Positions 33,909 to 46,610 of a DNA stretch of 64,000 nucleotides are shown here, piece after piece. Within the stretch, counting starts at the first letter, position 1. Each line of letters opens with the position of its first letter. The notes beneath the pieces are model-generated. The model did no database searches, was not told where the DNA came from, and saw only the letters and a list, made by a program, of their open reading frames with translations. The stretch spans positions 13,133,464 through 13,197,463 of the forward strand of contig CM068548.1 in assembly GCA_035048495.1 (NCBI GenBank). Reading direction: 5' to 3'. The DNA is from Euptelea pleiosperma. Lineage: Eukaryota > Streptophyta > Magnoliopsida > Ranunculales > Eupteleaceae. Both the position numbers and the translations under genes were made by a program.

Positions 33909-36900
33909 TCTAGTCAAAGTCGTCAAAATATAGGAGATAGGGTGTTGTTGGTCATAAAATTGAAAATCTCATATAATGGTCCAACGAGAAAACAGACATC
34001 ACCATTAGACTCAGAAGCATCGAAAAACATAGTATAGACTGTGAGCACGCTAAAATTAAAGCTTTCTATAAAAAGTTACAAAATTTCAGAAACTGTACAA
34101 GAAATAGGTTAAAAAGTTGAGATTTTACTTGAATAATATTTTAAAAGATCCAACCGTATAAATGGATAGAGCATTGAAAAATATGAACATAGACTGTAGG
34201 CACGCTGAAATTGGAGATCAATAAGGTCTCGATCGGACGATTGAAATAAAATAATTATAAATTATAATTAATATTAATTAAAAATATAAATTGAATATTG
34301 AAATAAAATGAACGTACGGTACATCATAACATGTTCACCTTTTCACTTATCCGAATCACGGATTCGGTGATAGAGTTAAGCATATTTTATATATATGCAA
34401 TTTATATATATATAAAATATATATAATTAAATGTAGACCATCATGGTGTATTACTATATCATACAGCGCCTCACACCATATCGTGTTGCTTGTTAACAGA
34501 TGTCCTAGCCATTGCATGCAAGAGACACATGTCTCTTTTCATGAATTTACAATTTTGCCCTTTTCTCAATTAAAATTAAATTTTAGAAAACAAAACCACT
34601 ATTTTCCATTTTCAAACCTAAACCAGCCCAACAATGGAGCTGGCATGAATGCACTCCTTTGCATGTTTAAGACTAAGATTCAACTATGTTGAAGAGGATT
34701 GCGGGTGTTTCGATTTGGCATGGGAATCAGCCGGAGTTTAAAAAAAAAAAGTAAGTAATTTTTATTTTCTTATTCATGTCTTCTTCACTTTGCCTTTTTC
34801 TTTTATTTTTAATACTAAGCTGTGATTGAAATCCAGCATGTATTGTACGAATTTTTGTTTAAAATTTTATATTTTTAGTATATCTATTCAGAAGTTTTTT
34901 TCTGCTTTACTTTTTATTTTGTTTTCCTTTGTTAATGGAAAACATGGTGGTGATCTGAAATTTTTCAGATTTTCATCACATCTTCTTCAACGTCATTGTG
35001 TGAATCGGATTACAAGCTTTTGGCCGATTCATGTGGACCGATTATTTGGTCCCATGGCAACCAGCCGTGGCAATGTTATGAACTAAATCGGAGCTAGGGT
35101 TTGGGCGTGTTGTTTTTTATGAAATCATGGAAATTTTGGCTCGTTTTTATGAGGAGTTGCAGGGAGATTTTGGGTCGTTTTTAAACTACAATATTTGATT
35201 GCTTTTTTAGGATTAAGATACTTACAATGGGGATTTTTCTGGACTGTTGTAAAGAACACAGTCCAGATTTTTCTTTCACAATTTGTGACTCAAAATCCGA
35301 GTATAATGCCCTTTAAACTAAAGATAAAGTAGGGGTTCCTGATTGAGGAATGTCCAATAGCCTTAGTGAATTCCAATAGATGGTTTTTAGACCATTGGTG
35401 GCCATGGGTGTGTGCTGAAACGCAGCACACTTCTGTGTATTTCTAGCACCTTTTTGGGTTGAAAATTTTGGGTGTTAAACCCAGAACTTTTAGTCAAAAC
35501 ATGGGTAAATTGTAGGGGAGGGTAAAACGTTTTCTTTTGGTGGGACCTACATTGTTTTGGTCCACCTCCATGGCCAAAACGAGGGATGAATTACAAGTCT
35601 CTGTTTTGAGTTTCTTGGTTGCCCAAAACAGAGCACCGTAGGTTGAGAGAAATGCATAAAACAAAAGAAAAAAATAAAATAAGCATGGGCTTAAATTGTG
35701 GCCCATTATAACTTTGAGGAAACCCATTTGGTTGGCCTATTTCAAGAACCAAGAATGAAAACAAAATGAAACAATAAATAAATAAAAGAAATCTATAAAT
35801 CCAATGGTTAGAAAACCATCTAGGTAAAACAAACCTCTAGTGAATTTTGCTACTAATCCAACAGTCAGAAATTATTTTATGTGTGGGTCCATCAAGCGGT
35901 GGACCATTTGGTAATTACCAATCAAAATTGATTTTTGGTTTAATCGGGCCCATCAAAAGGTGGACCACCTAGAGGTCATGTTTATGGCTGATTTTCGGAG
36001 GACGGGCCTGCAATAGTGAATTTAGCTATTTCATGGGAACCACAAGATTTGTTCTTGTGTATGGGCCCATCTAAAGTAGACCAGACCGAGATATGGATCT
36101 GACTTGATCCAGATCCGACCCAAACCCAAATTGAAATCTTGTTGGGTTAATGTGACCCAAACTTAACCCGGATCGACCCGACCTGATTAAAGAATAATAT
36201 AATAATAAACCGAAAGGAAATAAGAAGAAAATATTAAGTAACTTGGGCAAAATAAAAATAATGATAATGGGGATTTATAGAAATTTAATATAGGGTTATC
36301 GAAGCTTTCATTGAAATTGAATTTCTTCTTCTTTCTACATTTTTATTATCAAACATGAAGAAGAGGACGCTGCACAAGAAAATGATCAGAGATCGATATT
36401 TAAAACATTCAAGAACCTTCGAGTCGTTGACGTTGTAGCTGAACCAGCGAAAGAACAAGCCGTACTTGTAGCTATTGGAAGACATTTTGGATTAGCGTTG
36501 TAAGGTGGGTGGCTTCTTATCCTCTTAATAATTGTCTCATATTTATTTTGAAATCTTGCAAATTTATGCATATTGTTATATGATCTGATTTATGAATTAA
36601 GTTAGAAAATCTAATTATTTTCTAGAACTTAGAATTTCTCATTATTGAGTTTTTAGAAGGGGAATTTTTGAAAGTCAAAAGTATTATGGAAGATTTTTAT
36701 CGAAACATCTCTCTCTATTTCATTTAATGAAAGAAAAGAGTGATTGTACGTGGTTTGACATAGATTGTGAGTGGTTATGGGACGAGAGTTCCTAGTTGAT
36801 TGAAGTATGTGGTGCGTGAAGTCCCCAATTAGCGGGTGATGGTGATAGACCGCCCGAGACTTAGAACTTAGTTAACGGGTGAGGGTGATAGACCGCCCGA

Positions 36901-38314
36901 GACTTAGAACTTAGTTAACGGGTGATGGTGATAGACCGCCCGGGATATATGTTTTGGATGATGAGTCACATGAGCTTCAACGAATAATAATCCGAATGAG
37001 GGAGGCTGGTCCTAAGACGACGGAACATATAAGATGTGACTGGGGAATTCAGCACACATATTTGTATGCAAAAGTTTTTCAGGAAGAGAAAGAAAGTTAT
37101 TTGGATTAAAAATTGTTAATTATTATTTATATTATATAATATATCATTAGATGATCTGGAAAATGATCAGTTGAACTACTGTAGGAGTGATTCGATGCTA
37201 TTTTCCGGAGGCAACGGATTTCTCTAAGTTATGAATAATGATCTTATTCTCTTAGGTAGAATGGGCCTGTCTTTTAGAATATTCTCATTTTTCATATCCA
37301 GAAAGTTCCAGTTCTCTTTTCTAGATTATCATCTCTGTAGTGGTACGTCTTGGAAGTCTAGATCTGATAGAGGTTTACATTGTATGCCTCGATGAGGCGA
37401 TAGACGTGAAGGTTACGGTCCCCCGGTCCCTGGATAGTTTTAAGGATCCTTGAAATGTTTGCAGACGTCGAATGATTGACCATCGTTGTTCTTTTGACCT
37501 GTGTATTCAGTGTCGTGGTCAAAGGCCATCTCCTGAGCCTAAATTCACGGGCTTGTAGTGTGCTCCTCACACGCAGCGCAAATATCCGTCCGACTGCAAA
37601 TCAGGATACCAACGGTGGGGTTCCACACTGGTTAAGTATTGGGACAAAAGAAATGATTGCTAGACTAAGACTAATACTAGTCGTGACCTCTTCACTCTAA
37701 GATGAATAGACTACCCGCCTTGTGTTGTTATTAGTCGGTGATGGATGAGATATAGATGTTATTGATATAATGTTTAAATGCTATTTGATTTATAATTTTA
37801 TTAGTACGTTTTAAATTCTGTCATTTAGTGCTAAATAAAATTGTTAGTTTGAATTTTCGTTCTTGCACTTTTGTTTCTTTTAAAATGAAATGTATTTTGT
37901 TGATTATATTATTTTGTATTTATGATGATTATTTTAAGGATACTTAGTTACCTGCGAGCTTTTTTAAAAAAGCTCACACCCCCCCAGATCTCTTGCAGAG
38001 AAGAACCTATGGACTTATTCAGGCTTGTTTTGAAGTGAAGTCTAGTTGCAGTGAAGCAGATTTCAGGTTATGAACTCGTGATTGAGTATGTATTTATATT
38101 TAGATTCTTGTGCAGTAGTATATATTATTAACTTCACACATTATTTCTATTGTATAATGTTGAGTAGGTTTGTGCTTCCGTATAAAATAAAAAAAATATC
38201 CCTGAAATTTATAACTTGGGTTAGATGTGAGAGTGAGTTTGTTTTGCGTGCCTTGGATTCAGGACACGTGGCTAACACCTCGAGATTCGTGTGGTCCGAA
38301 TTCGGGGCGTTACA
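33846..38314 (+). mobile_element. Putative solo LTR, about 4.5 kb (Ty3/gypsy-like ends)
   Basis: Starts TGTAACG and ends CGTTACA, a TG...CA terminus with a 7-bp inverted repeat. The 5-bp sequence ACCAT lies on both sides (33841-33845 and 38315-38319), the size of a retroelement target duplication. The GGGGCGTTACA 3' end is common in plant gypsy (Del/Tekay) LTRs. No primer-binding site, polypurine tract or pol domain was found, so it is read as a single LTR, large for a solo one. Inside, 36825-36945 has three tandem copies of a roughly 55-bp unit (GGTGATAGACCGCCCGAGAC). ORFs here are short and match no family I know. Confidence 0.6.
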
Positions 38315-38938
38315 ACCATAGCAATTTGGCATATTACAAAAATATAGCATGGAAAGAATTTGAGTATCATTTGGGTTTGTCATCCAAAAATTTATTTCAA
38401 AATTTGGGCAAAAAGTAAAATAAAATAAAAAAAATTAATAGAAAATAATGAAACAATAATTACTTTGCATTTTGTGTTAAAATTTAATTTTTTTAATAAT
38501 TCAGACTAATGTGTATAACCAGAGAATAATACGGTTCCTCATAAAATATATGAATTTTATCAAATGTTTGAAAAGTTTGGCCATATAATAACTTTTTTTT
38601 TGCGTGAAAAATTCATAAAATTCGCATATAATACGTGAACTTACTATCAATATCTCGTCCATACTATGATCTTTTGTTCATAATTACTATGTTGTAAGAG
38701 TTTCTTACAGACTATATATTTGCAAGCATGGTAAGATATTTCTCTTGTTCAGAAGTTAAGATTAGTTAGGCATGAAACTCTAATTCTATTATATATCCAA
38801 ACAACAAATGAATTCCAAGAAAATACATATGGTACAACTAAACAACAAAGTTTTAAAAACTATTTGCAAGCAGGATAAGATATTTCTCTTATACAGAAGT
38901 TACTTTTTACAAGATTAGTTAGGTACGTTGGAAACTAA

Positions 38939-39846
38939 GGGTGCGTTTGATATGCTTGCAAATTGGGTATGCAAATAGGTTTACGCGTGCAATCGTTTTC
39001 CACGCATGTTTAGTACGCGTGCATTCGACGATTTGCACATGCACACAAGCAAATGAATGCTCACCCTCTTTAGTAATTAAAAACCCATTTCACCCCTTGA
39101 GCAATCGTTTACACAACAAGGTTGTGTAAACGATTTGCATAAGATATAAATTAAAATCCAATATTTTCTCAAATCAAGCCCTATCTTCCCCCCCGCAAAA
39201 AAAAAAAAAAAAAAAAAACAGAAATAATAGAAAAGGGGCCTTGAAATTAAAAATTTTTAAAACGAGAAACATGAAAAAAAAATAATGGCCCTTTTTTTCA
39301 CAAATGTTTTAAAAAAATAATAGTCGTTATTTTCGTTACAACAGAAAATAACAATTGTTATTTTTTTACCATTTTAACAGTACATAATGTAACCAGGGGG
39401 GTTTCCGAATCCGTTACAATGACCGTTATTTTTGCCATAACAGATTCGGACCTCCCTTCTTACGTTATATATCGTTAAAACGTTGAAAAATAATGACCAT
39501 TATTTTCTGAAAAATTTTGTGAAAAAAAAAAACGTCTGTTATTTCTGTTATTGCCCATTATTATTCCGTTTTTTTTTCGTTTTTGAAAATTTGAAATTCG
39601 TGTTCAAATATGTTGGGCCTATGTATTAAGTACGAATTTTCTTTTCCCTACTTAGTATGTGGGGCCCACATATTGTGCTTTCCTAAGTGAGCATGCGCGC
39701 GGACCAAATAGTAGTAAATATGATTTTGAAATTTGCATATGCAAAGTTAGTGCGAACCAAACGCAAGAAAATAGTATGGGTGAACAAACCATTGCATGGA
39801 CAAACCATTGCACACGTAATGGTATGCATGCCTACCAAACAGACCC
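38939..39846. mobile_element. PIF/Harbinger-like MITE with nested repeat (copy A)
   Basis: Starts GGGTGCGTTTGATA and ends TACCAAACAGACCC, with TAA on both sides (38936-38938 and 39847-39849). A 3-bp TWA duplication and these ends are typical of Harbinger-type MITEs. The middle (about 39290-39620) contains sequence of the hAT-like family (CGGACCTCCC, CGTTATATATCG). Short ORFs at 38941-39129 and 39659-39940 fall inside it and are not called. Confidence 0.65.
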
Positions 39847-40136
39847 TAATTATTCTATTATATCTCCAAACAACAAAATTGAAATTCATTTAAAATTCAA
39901 GAAAATCTTAAAAAGAGAAATTTCAATTATTGAAATCTAAATTTCTAGAAATCACAAGTTCTTGAATTATTATTTTCAATTCCAAATCCATGTCTGGTGA
40001 CCAAACATACCATGGACTCTTTATTTCACTTTTTGAACTCAAGATTTTCTTTTGAGCATTACGTTTCTCAAGAAGTTGGGAGCATGACCTTTTCAATGAG
40101 AAAAACAAAGTAGCCTTCTTGAGAATCTGACCTTGT

Positions 40137-42332
40137 TTACATGTTCCAATAGCCTCTCCCACTTGTAGCAGAGGGAGACCTCACCTTCTCGAACCAACCC
40201 CAATACCCGCTGATCCTTTCCATAATGCCAAACACTTCATTAAAACATCCCCCAATTTCCCTTCATTAATCGCATCGTAGACCTTCTCTATATGCTCTCC
40301 TGGACTAACCTTCTTCACACCGCTGAGAAGCTCGGTCCCAACTTCGGTCCTTGTGAATCGGTATATAGGATAAGTCCTACATTTCTTAATTCTATTTGCT
40401 ATAGGGAAATCGCCATTATCGAATCTCTCCCTTGCCTTTGCTATCTCCTCTCCCAACCTCGCCTTCAATTCATCTTCAAAGATTGGTATCCGCTTAAATA
40501 TTGAATAACCGCTTTCGCTCTCTTCTTTATTTTCAGGATCATTAAGCGCCTTCTTAACAAGTACTTCACGCAATTGGAGAAAAAGTGAGTAAGATGGGTT
40601 CGTGGGATCGTCCAGGTAGGAGAAGACCGGCTGCTGTTCGACGACCTGCAAGAGGTCTTCTCGAATAAACGGGCTTGGAGCAATGACGACCCATCTTCGG
40701 CAGCATAAAGAGTTTTCTTTATTACTTGGAGAAGGACATGCTTTACGACTTCCCTCATGTTCTCCTCCAAATGTCGCAGATCGATTGCCTGGCAAAGAGC
40801 CACGATGTACGTCGCAGACATGAGCTTTAAGATATCTACAGCTTCGGCGCTCTTCCTCGCAGAAATCAAACCGAGGGAGTTCACATCCTGGTTGTGTTGT
40901 TCGGCGCTTTGGACATGCGTGGTGACCGGATCCGCCAAGTATTGGAGCTCCGAGCAATAGGCAGCCATGGCAATCTCTGCACCTTTGAACCCATAGTCCA
41001 AGCTTGGGTTAGGCCCGCCACTCAGATTCGAAGGCAAGCCATTGTTGTAGTAATCGCAAACGAGTTCAGAGAATTGAGCAAACATGAGTTTCCCAATAGC
41101 AGCGATGGCAATTCTTATATTATCCATCGAGACTCCAATTGGCGTCCCTTGAAAATTCCCTCCTTGCAGAGCGATGTCACGAGCGACATCAATCAATGGA
41201 TTATCATTGACGGAGTTGATTTCCCGTTCGATTGAATGAGTTGCCATGCGAATTACCTCAATCTGTGGCCCAAGCCACTGCGGAGAGGTTCGGAGTGCAT
41301 AGCGGTCCTTTTTGGGCATTGTAAGTAGGTCTTTCTCGTTCCGGATCATTATTTCTTTCATGTAATCACTCTCATCAAGAAGAAACTCCATGATTGCAGC
41401 TGCTTCTATTTGCCCTGGGTGGTGCTTGAGTATATGAGTCAGCGGGTCGGTGAACTCAGACTTTCCATGCATAACCTCACAGAACAACGCAGAGAGAATT
41501 TCTGCAAGGAGAGACAAGATATTCGCATCGAAACACACTGTCGCAGCCACCGCCGACCCGACTGCCGTGCCATTCACAAGCGCTAGACCTTCCTTCGCCT
41601 GTAGTTCGAATGGAGTAGGAATTCCAACTCTCTTCAATGCTTCTGTAGCCGTGATTTCTTCACCTTCTAGTGTAACTACTTTCGAATTATGCCGGCCCGT
41701 AATTAATCCAGCAATATAGGACAACGGCATGAGATCACCTGATGCGGTGATACTTCCTCTAAGAGGCAATTTTGGAATCAAGTTTGTGTTCATGAGCTTA
41801 GCCAAGGCTTCAAGTATCTCCCACCGTATACCAGAATACCCTTGCATCAGCGTGTTTGTCCGAACAAGCATGGCTGCTTTGGCAAAATTCAAGGGAAGAT
41901 TGTCTTTCCCAATCACACCAGCATTGAGGAACCGAATGAGCTCGGTCTGAAGATCAGTCGTTTTGTTTGTTCGTCGGTGTGATGTGGCACCAAATCCTGT
42001 TGTCACGCCATTTGTATCACGTGCACTATTGTCCGCAACCCAATTGGCACTTTTTGCCACACGGTCCCTTGCGACAGCTTCGTTGAGCTTAACCTTCACG
42101 TCAGACCGACGACCAATGGCAGTGACCTGAGCAACACTGAGGTTGGTGCCCTGGAGATCAACGGTTTGGGCCTGCTTGAATTGTGACACCATGCGATAGA
42201 CTTCATCGAAGTGGGAGCACTGAAGAACCTCAGCGGCTTTCTTCCAGTGTGCCGGGTTTTTTCCATCTTTGGGGAGAGGGAGTGTGGGGGGACGGCAATC
42301 GTCGATTAGGCGGGGGATAGCAGTGCCCGCCA
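40137..42332 (-). pseudogene. Phenylalanine ammonia-lyase pseudogene (PAL copy 1)
   Basis: Single-exon PAL frame from ATG 42332 (MAGTAIPRL). Three defects are visible by comparison with the copies at 46611-48902 and 62249-64000. (1) The conserved DTYGVTTG motif reads DTNGVTTG, losing the tyrosine needed for catalysis, with a 6-bp deletion just before it. (2) A one-base deletion near 40656 shifts the frame after LLQARLFEK. (3) A 52-bp deletion near 40198 removes most of the tail. The MIO-forming Ala-Ser-Gly is still present ([10 protein letters not shown]). The product could not be an active enzyme. It is the duplicated partner of the PAL at the right edge. A longer in-frame start at 42405 exists but lacks family support. 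Confidence 0.88.
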
Positions 42333-42499
42333 TTGACGGAATTTGAAAGGTAAAGTTGGTTAAGGAGGAGATGACAGAGTATGGATGGTTTGTGAAAGTG
42401 TACATAAAATATTGAGAGAGGACTGAGAGTGAGACGTGGGGTTGGGCTACGTCCCGGTCTGGATTGGGCGATCTTGATCAGGATTGGAGCCCACCGATC

Positions 42500-42959
42500 C
42501 GATACAAACCAGCTCTGTCTCGCTAGAGATCTCAATTTTAGAAAGGAGTACAGTGCATTTTGGGAAGGGGGGAGAATTTTTTTTTGCTTTATTTTTCATA
42601 ATGGACGCTTGAAGGAATCGCCAGTACTCATTTTTCTAAATTTATTAAAAACCATCTCTTTCACCGAAGACTTAGAGCCCCAACCAACAACCCCTTGATG
42701 ATAAGTTCCTGCAAGCAAGAGAGCCTTGACAGATCCTACAATGAATATTTTATGGGAGTGGGTGAGGAAGGAGTCTATTAAAGGAAACAAATGTCAATAA
42801 CTTGAAGCAGTCAATCAGGAACTTATCAATCAGAACATATATATATATATATACATGGTGGGAGTTGGTGATGAGGAAGCCCTAATGATCTGATCAATCG
42901 ATCACATTCTTTGGATCGAGAAAAATAAAAAATAAAAAAAACGCCTCATCACTCTGATG
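42500..42959. other. Intergenic upstream of PAL copy 1
   Basis: Presumed former promoter region followed by AT-rich DNA. It includes a short (AT)n run near 42838-42852. No gene is seen. Confidence 0.4.
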
Positions 42960-43315
42960 CATGGTTTAAAACACGGCCGTTATAATGGATTCGGGCCTCC
43001 CCGGTTACGTTACGTACCGTTAAAACACCCAGAAAATAACGGATGTTATTTTCGTTATAACGGCTGTATTTTCTGTTATAACAAAAATAACGACCTTCAT
43101 TTTCCGGAAAAAGTTGTGGAAAAAAACGACGGTCGTTATTTCCGTTTTGTTTTTTTCTTTTAGAAAATTTGAATTCCAGTGCCATTCTTTTGTTTTTTTT
43201 TTTTTTTTTCTGTTGTTTTTTCATTTTTACCCTTGAGCATTATAATTTGTTATAACGAAAAAACGGCAATGTCTCCAGTCCGTTATACCATTAAAACGGC
43301 CCCTTTTAAACCTTG
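42960..43315. mobile_element. hAT-like MITE
   Basis: Termini CATGGTTTAAAACACGGCCG and CGGCCCCTTTTAAACCTTG are inverted. The flanks CTCTGATG (42952-42959) and CTTTGATG (43316-43323) form an 8-bp duplication with one mismatch. The interior has GTTATAACGG palindromes and an A/T core. Confidence 0.7.
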
Positions 43316-43876
43316 CTTTGATGTTCTGCATGTTTGATAGATCACCCATTTAGGTCAGATGGTTCAGATAATACAGTCAGGGATGCTTCTGATTCACATG
43401 AGATTTCAGTGTATTCATTATTCATTATTCATGGATTTGATCACTCAGCATTGCAGGATCGATGGTCAAGAACATCGCCCTGTCCAATGTGCTACATTAA
43501 TCATCATATGTGCATGCATGAAAGTCCGCCGCACACCATAGCAACATTTAGTTTGGAGTTTGCTACCAATCAAGGTTCTAAATTTCGGTTTGGATAAAAA
43601 TTCAGTGAGGTCGAAAATCAAAATTTCGGCTGAAATTTTCAGATTCGGTGTAGAAGTTATATTTCGGAGATTCCAGTACTCATCGAAAATGAAATTTTGA
43701 CATTTCGGTCACAGAGAAAATTTCTCTGGTTTCGTACAAAAGCAACATCAGATTGTGGCGCCATGTGATTGGTCACAGCGGCTTCGCTGCAATTTTAAAA
43801 CAATAGACCACCAACCCAGTGGACCCCAAGAGCGGTCTTCCATTGTCGTTCAAGTGACAAGCGGCAGTTAAAGTAA

Positions 43877-44058
43877 AGTAAAACTTCTATCACAAGAAAT
43901 TGTAAATCACACAATCACCAGCGAATGAGTTCTCGGCACGTACACAAATGCTTTGCCACGTACCATGAACTTTTTTTTAGGTGTACGTGCCGAGTTCTCA
44001 TTGGCTGTGATTGTGTGATTGTGTGATTTGCAATCCGATTGTGACAGAAGTTTTACTC
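43877..44058. mobile_element. Foldback MITE, about 180 bp
   Basis: AGTAAAACTTCTATCACA at the left is answered by TGTGACAGAAGTTTTACT at the right. Further in, TGAGTTCTCGGCACGTACAC pairs with GTACGTGCCGAGTTCTCA. The termini match the GAGTAAAACTT ends of the 10-13 kb family. The 9-bp flanks agree only partly. Confidence 0.6.
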
Positions 44059-44066
44059 GATAAAGT

Positions 44067-44090
44067 GGGGCAGGGGCAGGGGCAGGGGCA
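44067..44090 (+). repeat. (GGGGCA)4 tandem repeat, G-quadruplex-like
   Basis: Four consecutive GGGGCA units, then a GGCGGCGGC tail. The Ala/Pro-rich frame on the other strand is an artefact of it. Confidence 0.8.
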
Positions 44091-44189
44091 GAGGCGGCGG
44101 CAGGCGTCCAAGACTTTAAGAGGGTGGTCATTTTCTCTTTTGGCTTGGTTAAAAGGGTAATTTTAAAAGGGTTGTGACGTAACAAGGTG

Positions 44190-45240
44190 GACCTGATGCC
44201 ATATGGGCCCACTGACCACATGGATGTTTAGCGGCTTTAGACAACCCTTTAGTAGACATTCCTACGAAAAAATCTGCTTGGTTGATGATTTTTAGCCATT
44301 CGATTTAGTACGCAATTTTTTTTTTTTGTGTGGATCTTACAAAGGGCGGGCCAAACATATATATACGGTCAGTGGCCTCAAAGAGTGACACCAAGAAAAA
44401 CTTTGATCTCTAAGTAGACATCAAAGTTTGATATTCATCGCCTTAAAAATGCTACGCGGCGTATTATTTTGGCCCCGCTGACCCATGGATGTTTGGCCTA
44501 TCTATCGGAGCATACACACCAAAAATCAGCCTGATTGATGATTTCTAGCTATATTATGCATAGTACCCAAAAAACATGTTTGAATCCTACGGCTAGAATC
44601 AGTCTTAAAAAAGTGCTAAAATCTAATGGCTATAGATAACCAGTCATGGTCTTCCTTTTTGGTGTGTACAGGAGAAACTTTGTTGACAGAAACAACATGA
44701 ACCACGTGGTAACTCTTAAGAGGAAAAAGATGAAAAATCAAATGAAAAAGAAACCATGAAAAAGACTAATCCAATGGATAGAAATTACTAATTATGATAA
44801 ATTTTCGTAGGTTGGTCCACCTAGAGATGGGCAAAACAGCTATATGGTCAATGGTCTTTGAATCCATGCCATGTGTAAGATGCTGCCACGCATAAGATGC
44901 ACAGACATCTCACGTGGCGGCCCCCTAGTTCCATTTAATACAAGGTTTTAAGTGTTAATTGAGAAACTTGGAGATGATTACAAAAAAAAAAATTTAAACT
45001 TGAAAATTAAATAAAAAATAAAATAGATCTCCAAAATTCCATAAGATATTTTTCCAAATCTTGATGACAATGTTGAAGTTCGGCTGGCGGTTGAGAGAGT
45101 GTCATGGTCATTGTTGGCGACGAGGGGAGGGCAACTCCGCGGTAGCTCTCCGTCTACCCCAATCGAATAGGGAAGAGGATGATGTGAGATGCTCTTCAAG
45201 GTTTTCAAAATAAAAATGTCAAAAAACAGTTAATAAAATG
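44190..45240. repeat. Cluster of decayed foldback elements
   Basis: Several arms of the family with the core ATGGATGTTTGGCC occur (44218, 44485) with complements near 44345 and 44825, often next to CCACTGACC or GCTGACCC. None has both ends clearly preserved. No gene is seen; the ORF at 44978-45208 has no support. Confidence 0.5.
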
Positions 45241-45630
45241 GGAAAATTTTAAGATAAAGAGGACTTTGAATGCAGTCAATGCAGAGGGGTCTCGTGGCCC
45301 CAAGTGGCTCATTTTCTTGGGTCCGCTAACCGAATGGATGTTTAGGATATGCATACCAAAAATCAGCTTGGTCGATAATTTCTAGCCATTGGATTAAGAG
45401 CCCATAAAGTGCAAAAAACATGCTTGAATCCAATATCTACAATCAATCCTAAAAAATTGCTAAAATCTATGGCTCGAGAAAGTCATTGAGACTGATTTTT
45501 GGTATATATATCCACCAAGGGGTGAGGTAAACATCCATGCAGTTAGTGGGCCCCAAAAATGAACTTTGTAGGGCCACGAGACCCCTCTCCATCGACTGCA
45601 TTCAAAGTCCTCTGCATCTAAAACTTTTCC
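45241..45630. mobile_element. Foldback MITE with 9-bp target duplication
   Basis: Starts GGAAAATTTTAAGATAAAG and ends CTGCATCTAAAACTTTTCC. The inner segments GACTTTGAATGCAGTC and GACTGCATTCAAAGTC are inverted. The flanks AATAAAATG (45232-45240) and AATAAAATT (45631-45639) match in 8 of 9 bases. Its core (ATGGATGTTTAGG, then CCAAAAATCAGC) is that of the foldback family. Confidence 0.75.
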
Positions 45631-45639
45631 AATAAAATT

Positions 45640-46600
45640 TCCCTATCCTATGTGGCCTATGAAAATGGTTTTCTATTTGATTGATGGTCAGGATTAGCCA
45701 CATCAACCATTCATATTGCAAGGAAATGTTGAGACGAGAAGCCTAGGCCGACAGACCACACAAGTTTTTTCCCTTGAAAATCAGTTTGATTGATGAATTC
45801 TAGCCATTAGATACAGTACCCAAAAATACATGTTTGAATCCAGACGGCCAGAATCATTCCTTAAAAAAAGTGCTAATGCCTATAGAATCATAGATAACCA
45901 CCAATCCTGGTATTTTTGGTGTATATGGGAGTCTCAACATCCATGCGGTCAGTGGGCCCCAAAAAAGAGCTACACAGAGATAAGTAGGGTCACTGGTTCA
46001 AAAATAATTTACGTACCCATAAAAGCACGTGGGGCACTAGGACAAGATCTTTTAGCACTAGGACAAATAAAAGGAGTGGCGCACCATCATTCATATCTAG
46101 TCATCTAGGTCCCCAGTTGGCGTGGTGCTGAGACTGTGAAGACCCCACAAACCATGGTTTTAATTATAATGCCATGGCAACGGTAGCTCTCTAACTGTAA
46201 AACCGTTATAATTAACTATAATGATCGTTATTACATTCATTAACTAACCGTTATTTATGCTTAACTATGACCATCCTTTGACCCATTATAGAGGACGTTA
46301 TAACGATCAAATTCTCATCGGATATCCGATAAGTTCGAATTCGAATATCAGTCGGGGAATTCGATTATATGTGATTCGAATAATATATATCCGTTGACAC
46401 AGCCTAATGAAAATTTGATTCAGCAATATCTCAAATAAATTTAGAAATCTTAGCATCCATACAAATATTTCTAACACATTTGGAGAGAAATGGTTTCATT
46501 TTTAGCTGGTAAACCAAAACTCCGTACAAATTTAGCTAAGAAATGTAAAACCTCCCACATTTTTCCAAACCCCTACTAGAACAAAGGAACATAACACATT
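45640..46600. other. Intergenic, decayed repeats
   Basis: A further foldback relic lies around 45770-45970 (AAAATCAGTTTGATTGATGA, then CATCCATGCGGTCAGTGGG). AT-rich DNA follows up to the PAL gene. No gene is seen. Confidence 0.45.
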
Positions 46601-46610
46601 AATTCCTTGT

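Larger units (their letters stand above)
27322..41835. repeat. Segmental duplication, copy A
   Basis: Collinear with 55224-64000 except for an extra block at about 32842-38695 present only here. It spans MAG4 exons 8 to 1, the upstream intergenic repeats and a PAL pseudogene. Similarity by eye is very high across introns and intergenic DNA, with only scattered substitutions and small indels. The right limit given here is only where copy B meets the window edge. Confidence 0.9.

Noticed and set aside
39659..39940. Short ORFs on both strands repeated at 61760-62002
   Set aside because: They lie across the right end of the Harbinger-like MITE and mirror its inverted ends.
42333..42405. N-terminal extension of PAL copy 1
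   Set aside because: Translation from 42405 adds a segment not seen in PALs. The start at 42332 matches the position of the copy 2 start.
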